Virus record (IMG/VR): IMGVR_UViG_3300021956_000071
Coordinates: 1-26,186 of that record
DNA: 26,186 bases
Source of the DNA: a virus
Direction: 5' to 3' (one strand)
The notes under the pieces: generated by a model
What the model saw: only the letters and a program-made list of their open reading frames with translations
The model's database searches: none
What the model was told of the DNA's origin: nothing
Position numbers and translations under genes: made by a program
Shown here: piece after piece, positions 12,714-17,011 of the stretch
How positions within the stretch are numbered: position 1 is the first letter of the stretch
Layout of the letters: every line of letters starts with the position of its first letter

Positions 12714-12893
12714 TTAAGCATTTTCTTTCATAGCATCAATTGTAGCATCTACTAGGTAGGAACGCAAGTCCTCATTCTCAGCCGCTAAAGCCTTAAAGTC
12801 GTTGCGCATATGATTAGTGTACTCAGTGCGTAGAGCCATACGAATTACTTCGATATCCCTAAGCGTAAGCGTGATACTAATCTTGTCTATCAT
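12714..12893 (-). CDS. Hypothetical helical protein (59 aa)
   Basis: ATG 12893 follows GAGGAAT with a suitable spacing and overlaps the upstream stop (ATGA). The product begins ISITLTLRDIEVIRMALRTEY and continues as a helix with hydrophobic heptads (MRNDFKALAAENEDLRSYLVDATIDAM). That is compatible with a dimerising coiled coil or a small ribbon-helix-type DNA-binding protein. No family assignment is made. Confidence 0.55.
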   Translation of the reverse strand: MIDKISITLTLRDIEVIRMALRTEYTNHMRNDFKALAAENEDLRSYLVDATIDAMKENA

Positions 12894-13051
12894 TGGTATT
12901 CCTCGGGGCTACGGGCGTAGTCGAGTTCCACCTTGAGGGCAAACACTCGCTTCTCTAAGACATAGACACGCTGGAAAGCAATGACTACTACGAATAGACT
13001 TGCGAATAATGCTAGCCCTAGGGCAAACATATCTCCGATTGAGAGGTACAT
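12890..13051 (-). CDS. Single-span membrane protein (53 aa)
   Basis: ATG 13051 follows AAGGAATGAT. The N-terminal part is a strong hydrophobic helix (about residues 8-26, MFALGLALFASLFVVVIAF). A charged coil follows (QRVYVLEKRVFALKVELDYARSPEEY). This is the same plan as the holin-like protein at 365-568: one span and a coiled tail. Palindrome copy 6 lies 17 bases upstream. It could be a membrane anchor or antiholin-like protein, but this is only topology. Confidence 0.55.
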   Translation of the reverse strand: MYLSIGDMFALGLALFASLFVVVIAFQRVYVLEKRVFALKVELDYARSPEEYQ

Positions 13052-13068
13052 ATCATTCCTTTCGTTAA

Positions 13069-13087
13069 GTGTATTAATTTAATACAC
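13069..13087 (-). repeat. 19-bp palindrome, copy 6
   Basis: Perfect copy between the tRNA-like element (13090-13134) and the ribosome site of the membrane-protein gene. Confidence 0.85.
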
Positions 13088-13089
13088 AG

Positions 13090-13134
13090 TGCCCACTACG
13101 AGAATCGAACCCGTAACCACGCTCCAGCGTGGGC
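13090..13134 (-). other. tRNA 3'-half-like element
   Basis: Read on the minus strand, the element has a 6-bp hairpin (CCACGC-TGGA-GCGTGG) and then a T-arm of normal geometry: stem ACGGG/CTCGT with the 7-base loop TTCGATT. A seven-base acceptor-like strand AGTGGGC and an A in the discriminator position follow. A matching GCCCAC lies just before the hairpin. No D-arm or normal anticodon loop can be folded, and the upstream bases are coding. It may be a decayed tRNA, an att-site core derived from a tRNA 3' end, or a structured transcript feature. Confidence 0.4.
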
Positions 13135-13146
13135 TTCCAGATGGTA

Positions 13147-13311
13147 TTACTCAGCCCAATCTGAGTATTCGTCATCTTCTTCATCATCAAGAATCTCATC
13201 TAGCGAGATATCTACGCCAAGCGCATCTTCCTCGGCTAGAATCTCTGCGATTTCCTCATCAGTGAGGAAGTCGTGTGCGATATCCATAAGGTCTGAACTT
13301 TCATCAAACAT
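13147..13311 (-). CDS. Extremely acidic miniprotein (54 aa)
   Basis: AAGGAGA stands seven bases before ATG 13311. Of 54 residues, 24 are Asp or Glu, and there is no Lys or Arg at all. The helix-prone sequence includes MDIAHDFLTDEEIAEIL and the run DEILDDEEDDEYSDWAE. Phage proteins with such charge can mimic DNA and block DNA-binding host proteins. That role is a hypothesis here. It is the first gene after the two promoters at 13392-13527, so it should be made early and strongly from the reverse block. Confidence 0.6.
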   Translation of the reverse strand: MFDESSDLMDIAHDFLTDEEIAEILAEEDALGVDISLDEILDDEEDDEYSDWAE

Positions 13312-13335
13312 TTTCTATCTCCTTAAACTTGGCGA

Positions 13336-13354
13336 ATGTATTAATTTAATACAC
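13336..13354 (-). repeat. 19-bp palindrome, copy 7
   Basis: 18 of 19 positions match. It lies about 40 bases downstream of the start point expected from the 13392-13420 promoter, and 25 bases before ATG 13311. A possible leaderless 14-codon ORF (13385-13341) ends in it with Ser-Val-Leu-Asn-stop. Confidence 0.85.
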
Positions 13355-13391
13355 TCGATATTGCTTGGGCACTTCTCAACTTCATAAGACA

Positions 13392-13420
13392 ATCTTACCC
13401 TAACTTAGACAATAAGTCAA
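13392..13420 (-). promoter_or_regulatory. Reverse-block promoter P2
   Basis: TTGACT (13420-13415), 17 bases, TAAGAT (13397-13392). The start point should be near 13385, where an ATG occurs. An imperfect TAGAC-N5-GTCTA dyad (13406-13420, GTCAA at one end) covers the -35 and spacer. Palindrome copy 8 ends 19 bases upstream of the -35. Confidence 0.65.
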
Positions 13421-13439
13421 GTATCGTCTAACCAATCCA

Positions 13440-13458
13440 TTGTATTAATTTAATACAC
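13440..13458 (-). repeat. 19-bp palindrome, copy 8
   Basis: 18 of 19 positions match. It is located downstream of promoter P1 and 19 bases upstream of the -35 of promoter P2. Confidence 0.85.
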
Positions 13459-13498
13459 TATGGCTGGGCAATTCCCATATTTCTATTCTTATAGCACT

Positions 13499-13527
13499 AG
13501 TCTAGTACGAATACCCCCATAAGTCAA
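13499..13527 (-). promoter_or_regulatory. Reverse-block promoter P1
   Basis: TTGACT (13527-13522), 17 bases, TAGACT (13504-13499). It shares the extended start CTTGACTTAT with P2, which lies 107 bases downstream. Palindrome copy 9 ends 12 bases before its -35. Confidence 0.55.
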
Positions 13528-13539
13528 GAACCATTCTCG

Positions 13540-13558
13540 ATGTATTAATTTAATACAC
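13540..13558 (-). repeat. 19-bp palindrome, copy 9
   Basis: 18 of 19 positions match. It is upstream of promoter P1 and directly beside the GC-rich island. Confidence 0.85.
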
Positions 13559-13716
13559 CCACACGCAGACCCACGCTCACCCACCCCAACGCGAGCCAGC
13601 CACGCGCCACACCGAGCCCACCCCAAGCGGTTTGTGTCGGGCGGGGTTTGCCCCGCAAGTTTGTGTTGGTTTGTGTTGGTTTTTCCCCCCGCGGTCGGGC
13701 GTGTCGGATTTAGATA
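13559..13716. other. GC-rich, strand-asymmetric non-coding island
   Basis: The first 75 bases are C-rich on the plus strand, with many CCC/CCCC tracts; the minus strand has GGGG-T-GGG...GGG...GGG spacing that could form a G-quadruplex. Then comes the hairpin GCGGGG-TTTG-CCCCGC (13641-13656), and TTTGTGTTGG twice in tandem (13660-13679) with a third related copy near 13630. No ORF or gene signal is seen. The composition differs sharply from the surrounding A+T-rich DNA. Confidence 0.6.
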
Positions 13717-13726
13717 AAAAAATAAC

Positions 13727-13748
13727 CCCGACCCTTTCGGGTCGAGGC
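13727..13748 (-). terminator. Intrinsic terminator of the 220-residue gene
   Basis: On the minus strand, a 9-bp stem CCTCGACCC/GGGTCGGGG (one G-T pair) with a GAAA tetraloop is followed by TTATTTTTTT. It lies 16 bases after the stop codon of the 13765-14427 gene. Confidence 0.9.
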
Positions 13749-13764
13749 TATTCGGCGGTTCGGA

Positions 13765-14427
13765 TTACTTGGTGGCGTTAGCCTTGGCGCGAGAGTTCTT
13801 CGCGATTTCCGCGCATAGAAGCAGAAGGTTATTCATAGTTTCTAGGTCGGTAGTCGCGAGGTCGCGCACTGAGCGCGAACCTTGGAGAGCCTTTATATCC
13901 TTGAGCGTATTAGCGAAGATACCTTCGAGGGTGCGGGGTGCGGGTTCTGCCTTGGCGTTCTTCTCACCCTTGGCACGAGTGGTCGCGAGGGTAGGGGTCG
14001 CTTCATCTAGGGCTTCGATACCTTCGACACCTTCGAGAGCAGTATCGACACCCTCAACCTTAACGGCGGTCTGAAGTCGCTGGGCTAACTTGAGCAGGTC
14101 GGAGATTGAGCGGGTCGAAGCATCTTCGATTTTGTCCGTAATCTTCGCGAAGGTCTGGAAGAACTGGGCGTGTGCGGGGCGGATAGTAGGGGCGTTTCCG
14201 CTTACCTTGATGGCTTCGGTGATTGATGCCTTGATGATGCGAACCGAGGTCGAACCTGCTTCGAGTTCGGCAGCGAGTTCGATAATGAACCCTGCTTCGA
14301 GGTGCTTCGCATCTTCGGTGAGAGATTGATAGGCATTGATGATATGAGAATCAGATACGACTACCTTCTCAGAAGTAGCGGTTTTAACTGACTTTGGAGC
14401 CTTTGTTGATTTAGTTGATTTAGCCAT
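13765..14427 (-). CDS. Unrecognised 220-aa protein beside the control region
   Basis: The N-terminal 22 residues are a Lys/Ser/Thr/Ala tail (MAKSTKSTKAPKSVKTATSEK), a form seen in DNA-contacting proteins. A helical domain follows (about 30-115: HIINAYQSLTEDAKHLEAG, VRIIKASITEAIKVSG, HAQFFQTFAKITDKI). After an Ala/Glu/Thr-rich linker comes a second helical domain (about 165-215: LEGIFANTLKDIKALQGSRSVRDLATTDLETM). I do not recognise it. It has its own promoter (14475-14504) and strong terminator, so it is transcribed alone. It is also more GC-rich than its neighbours. These features suit a regulator or abundant DNA-binding protein, but that is inferred from location only. Confidence 0.7.
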   Translation of the reverse strand: MAKSTKSTKAPKSVKTATSEKVVVSDSHIINAYQSLTEDAKHLEAGFIIELAAELEAGSTSVRIIKASITEAIKVSGNAPTIRPAHAQFFQTFAKITDKIEDASTRSISDLLKLAQRLQTAVKVEGVDTALEGVEGIEALDEATPTLATTRAKGEKNAKAEPAPRTLEGIFANTLKDIKALQGSRSVRDLATTDLETMNNLLLLCAEIAKNSRAKANATK

Positions 14428-14474
14428 TTTGGGTTTTGCCTTTCGGTTTGAGTGGAGTGGTTTCCACTGGCTTC

Positions 14475-14504
14475 ATCTTAGGGCATATTCGGGGAGATTG
14501 TCTA
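14475..14504 (-). promoter_or_regulatory. Promoter P3 for the 220-residue gene
   Basis: TAGACA (14504-14499), 18 bases, TAAGAT (14480-14475). The start point is expected near 14468, leaving a 40-base leader with a small hairpin (AGTGG-AAA-CCACT). Palindrome copy 10 ends 19 bases upstream of the -35, the same distance as copy 8 to P2. Confidence 0.55.
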
Positions 14505-14523
14505 CTTCATTTCGCCAATTTTG

Positions 14524-14542
14524 GTGTATTAATTTAATACGC
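14524..14542 (-). repeat. 19-bp palindrome, copy 10
   Basis: 18 of 19 positions match. It is upstream of promoter P3 in the divergent control region. Confidence 0.85.
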
Positions 14543-14547
14543 CTAAT

Positions 14548-14563
14548 TGTCGATTTATCGACA
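14548..14563. promoter_or_regulatory. Inverted repeat TGTCGAT-TT-ATCGACA
   Basis: A perfect 7-bp dyad with a 2-base centre, found once, six bases from palindrome copy 10. It is probably another protein-binding site. Confidence 0.4.
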
Positions 14564-14582
14564 TTTCCCCTATCGCCTAAGT

Positions 14583-14598
14583 TCGAACATCTGTTCGA
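14583..14598. promoter_or_regulatory. SOS-box-like dyad 1 (LexA-type)
   Basis: TCGAACATCTGTTCGA is a perfect match to TCGAAC-N4-GTTCGA, the LexA operator form known from actinobacteria. It lies between the 220-residue gene promoter and the first TAGAC dyad pair. Confidence 0.7.
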
Positions 14599-14633
14599 TA
14601 CCTCATCTTACCATAGATTCCTGATATCTAGGC

Positions 14634-14661
14634 TAGACGGCAGGTCTAGACTTGGAGTCTA
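14634..14661. repeat. TAGAC-N5-GTCTA dyad pair A
   Basis: Two copies of the 15-bp dyad TAGAC-N5-GTCTA start at 14634 and 14647, 13 bases apart, sharing two bases. The spacers differ (GGCAG, TTGGA), so only the arms are conserved, as expected for a dimer-binding operator. Confidence 0.7.
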
Positions 14662-14675
14662 ATCCATAGGGATAT

Positions 14676-14691
14676 TCGAACATCTGTTCGT
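14676..14691. promoter_or_regulatory. SOS-box-like dyad 2 (LexA-type)
   Basis: TCGAACATCTGTTCGT, 15 of 16 positions. Its last bases overlap a degenerate copy of the 15-bp palindrome core at 14690-14704. Confidence 0.65.
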
Positions 14692-14704
14692 ATTGTTTTA
14701 ATAC
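14690..14704. repeat. Degenerate 15-bp palindrome core
   Basis: GTATTGTTTTAATAC matches 13 of 15 positions of the GTATTAATTTAATAC core. It overlaps SOS-like dyad 2. A lone half-site GTGTATTAA is also present at 14862-14870. Confidence 0.5.
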
Positions 14705-14735
14705 GGGGGGGAATGGTCGGGGGGATAGTTCGCTC

Positions 14736-14751
14736 TCGAACATTTGTTCGA
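14736..14751. promoter_or_regulatory. SOS-box-like dyad 3 (LexA-type)
   Basis: TCGAACATTTGTTCGA, a perfect TCGAAC-N4-GTTCGA. It is the third such site within 170 bases. Confidence 0.7.
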
Positions 14752-14772
14752 AGCGTTAGATATCTCTATTCA

Positions 14773-14800
14773 TAGACCGTAAGTCTAGAAAATAGGTCTA
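14773..14800. repeat. TAGAC-N5-GTCTA dyad pair B
   Basis: Dyads at 14773 (perfect) and 14786 (first arm TAGAA), again 13 bases apart. Confidence 0.65.
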
Positions 14801-14806
14801 GTAATT

Positions 14807-14834
14807 TAGACAATTGGTCTAGACATTAGGTCTA
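14807..14834. repeat. TAGAC-N5-GTCTA dyad pair C
   Basis: Perfect dyads at 14807 and 14820, 13 bases apart, six bases after pair B. The second dyad forms the -35 box of a plus-strand promoter. Confidence 0.7.
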
Positions 14835-14848
14835 ATCGAAATCATAAT
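14820..14848 (+). promoter_or_regulatory. Plus-strand promoter under dyad pair C
   Basis: TAGACA (14820-14825), 17 bases, CATAAT (14843-14848). The -10 is identical to that of the early promoter at 1687. The -35 lies in the TAGAC dyad, so a bound dimer would block it. It points towards the terminase and would give a leader of nearly 300 bases. Confidence 0.5.
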
Positions 14849-14938
14849 CTTTTGACCCTAGGTGTATTAAACTTGGTTCATCAACATATTATAGAGTCCC
14901 TCTAAAACTATATGTTATGGGGGCTATATTATGTATAT

Positions 14939-14990
14939 AAATTGGACATTATTACCCAATTTAAAAATATATCACCGAACTTTGTTCGGT
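14939..14990. other. Leader hairpins upstream of terminase
   Basis: AAATTGG/CCAATTT (14939-14945 with 14956-14962) is followed by ACCGAAC-TTT-GTTCGGT (14974-14990) and then TTT. Both could form in the plus-strand leader. The second resembles a weak terminator or a further dyad. Confidence 0.4.
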
Positions 14991-15033
14991 TTTCAGTTTT
15001 GAACAGGTTATCTTATATGTATAGATAATTATT

Positions 15034-15058
15034 ACGGAGTTCGCTCCGTTTGAACTCC
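15034..15058 (+). other. Two mutually exclusive hairpins in the terminase leader
   Basis: ACGGAG-TTCG-CTCCGT (15034-15049) has a stable UUCG loop. GGAGTTC (15036-15042) can pair instead with GAACTCC (15052-15058). The two folds compete, as in an attenuator or RNA switch. Confidence 0.45.
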
Positions 15059-15079
15059 GCTCACTATAATATATATAAT
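15050..15079 (+). promoter_or_regulatory. Possible terminase-proximal promoter
   Basis: TTGAAC (15050-15055), 18 bases, TATAAT (15074-15079), inside an A/T ladder similar to the one at 1541-1572. The start point would be near 15086, giving a 60-base leader with AGGAG six bases before the TTG start codon. Confidence 0.5.
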
Positions 15080-15147
15080 ATAATATATAATATTGGGACA
15101 GGTCTACCGTTAATCGGGACCGTTATTATAGTTATTAGGAGCACCAA

Positions 15148-17004
15148 TTGGCAGTCAAGAATATGGGTAAGGACGAGTCCCAAAAGAAGGTTTTAGCCCT
15201 TCTGGAGCAAGGCTCCAATATCAAGACGGCTATGGAGAATGTGGGTCGCACCGAGGCTGCCTATCGGCAATGGTGCTTTATAGACCCAGAGTTTAAAGAA
15301 GCGGCAGAGAAAGCCCGCCTTGCAGGCAAGGGAATCCAACAGGACCTCAAGGAACTCAAGGACATTTCCTACCCTGACTTCTGCGAACAGTTCCTAGATA
15401 CCAAACTTTTTGACCACCACCTCGACTGGTACGACCTTATCGAGGGACGGGAGCCACGATGGATTCATCCGTCTATGACCTACGAGCCTGGTGCTGCGAA
15501 TCGTGTTTTAATCAACGTACCGCCAGAACACGCGAAGTCGACGGTCATAACGACCAACTATGTGACGTACAAGATAGTCACCAATCCTAATGCTCGAGTC
15601 ATTATCGTCTCTAAGACTCAAGGTATGGCACGCAAGTTCCTTGGTGCTATCAAGACAAGATTAAGCCACCCAGCATTTACCAAGATGCAGGTTGCCTTCG
15701 GCCCCTCTGGTGGTTATAAGCAAGATGCTACCCAGTGGTCGGCAGATATGATTTACCTAGGTACGGGACGTGACTCAGGCGAGAAGGACCCTACAGTCCA
15801 AGCACTTGGCTTTGGTTCTCAGATTTACGGTGCTCGCGCCGACCTGATTATCCTAGACGACGTTGTGATGTCCTCGAATGCCCACGAGTGGGAGAAGCAA
15901 ATTGAATGGCTTCAAAAGGAAGTTATCACACGCTTGGGACGGCACGGAAAACTGCTGATAGTAGGAACCCGTGTCGCTCCTATAGATTTGTACAAAATGA
16001 TTCGGGACGGTTCCCAGTGGACAGGCGGCAAAAGCCCCTTTACTTATTTCAGCCAACCAGCGGTACTTGAATTTGATGAGGACCCTAAGAACTGGAAGGC
16101 ACTCTGGGCTAAGACTGATAGACCAGAAGGCGACGTTGATGAACCAGATGAGAACGGGCTCTACACCAAGTGGGATGGACCCTCACTCTTTACAAGAAGG
16201 TCTGAGGTTGCTCCGTCGGTCTGGGCTATGGTCTACCAACAGGAAGATGTTCAAGAAGATTCCATCTTCTCCCCCATCTGCATTACAGGTTCCGTCAACG
16301 GAATGCGTAAGCGAGGACCCCTTAAACCAGGAGTTCCGGGACATCCCAAGCATATTGAATCTTCATACACAGTTATGGGTCTCGACCCGGCAATGACTGG
16401 TAATACAGGTGCGGTTATTGCTACATATAACCGTGCTGACTCTAAGATTTATATCTTAGATGCTGTCAATATGACAGACCCTAATCCAATGAAGATTAGA
16501 GCACTTATCGAAGAGTGGGTGGAGAAGTATCGTCCACAAGAACTTCGTATTGAAATTAACGCACACCAGAAGGCTTACGCCTTGGATGAGGACTTGCGTA
16601 ACTGGTTAGCCCAGTACGGCACTCGCCTTGAATCTCACTTCACAGGTAAGAACAAGTGGGATACATCCTTTGGTGTAGCATCTATGGCAGCACTATTTGG
16701 TAATACCCGAGATGGTAGATTCCAAGACAACAATATTATCGAACTTCCAAGCAACGAAGGTTCTGAGGGTCTCAAGACCTTAGTCCAGCAACTCATCACT
16801 TGGAAGCCCGATACTCGAAACCCTACAGATACAGTTATGGCACTCTGGTTCGCTATCATTAGAATACGCGAACTTATGCAACAGTCTAGTAGAGTTAATC
16901 AGTATCAAAGTAACAGGTGGGCAACACGGGCTCAGAAGAGCCAGCGTATGTCCCTCAATCTAGATGAAGCCTTTGCAGAGCAATGGGTAGAAACCTACGG
17001 ATAG
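15148..17004 (+). CDS. Terminase large subunit
   Basis: The DNA-packaging motor: an ATPase plus nuclease, 618 residues. The ATP site is INVPPEHAKST (Walker A, 122-132, Lys130), with ADLIILDD as Walker B (Asp237, Asp238). VMGLDPAMTG (Asp413) opens the RNase-H-like nuclease, followed by RIEINAHQ with an acidic residue. The first 60 residues (GSNIKTAMENVGRTEAAYRQW) look like a helix-turn-helix of the type used by small terminase subunits, so a DNA-recognition part may be fused. The start is TTG 15148 with AGGAG six bases upstream. No separate small subunit gene is adjacent. Confidence 0.9.
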   Translation: MAVKNMGKDESQKKVLALLEQGSNIKTAMENVGRTEAAYRQWCFIDPEFKEAAEKARLAGKGIQQDLKELKDISYPDFCEQFLDTKLFDHHLDWYDLIEGREPRWIHPSMTYEPGAANRVLINVPPEHAKSTVITTNYVTYKIVTNPNARVIIVSKTQGMARKFLGAIKTRLSHPAFTKMQVAFGPSGGYKQDATQWSADMIYLGTGRDSGEKDPTVQALGFGSQIYGARADLIILDDVVMSSNAHEWEKQIEWLQKEVITRLGRHGKLLIVGTRVAPIDLYKMIRDGSQWTGGKSPFTYFSQPAVLEFDEDPKNWKALWAKTDRPEGDVDEPDENGLYTKWDGPSLFTRRSEVAPSVWAMVYQQEDVQEDSIFSPICITGSVNGMRKRGPLKPGVPGHPKHIESSYTVMGLDPAMTGNTGAVIATYNRADSKIYILDAVNMTDPNPMKIRALIEEWVEKYRPQELRIEINAHQKAYALDEDLRNWLAQYGTRLESHFTGKNKWDTSFGVASMAALFGNTRDGRFQDNNIIELPSNEGSEGLKTLVQQLITWKPDTRNPTDTVMALWFAIIRIRELMQQSSRVNQYQSNRWATRAQKSQRMSLNLDEAFAEQWVETYG

Positions 17005-17011
17005 GAAAACA

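Noticed and set aside
13090-13134. Complete tRNA gene
   Set aside because: The 5' acceptor strand, D-arm and seven-base anticodon loop cannot be placed, and the upstream bases encode the end of the acidic miniprotein.
13765-14427. Assignment of the 220-residue protein as a ParB- or CI-type regulator
   Set aside because: No helix-turn-helix or ParB motif can be pointed to. Only location suggests a regulatory role.
7677-14542. CRISPR array interpretation of the 19-bp repeats
   Set aside because: The repeats are separated by whole genes at irregular distances of 100-2000 bases, and no spacers of constant length or cas genes exist.
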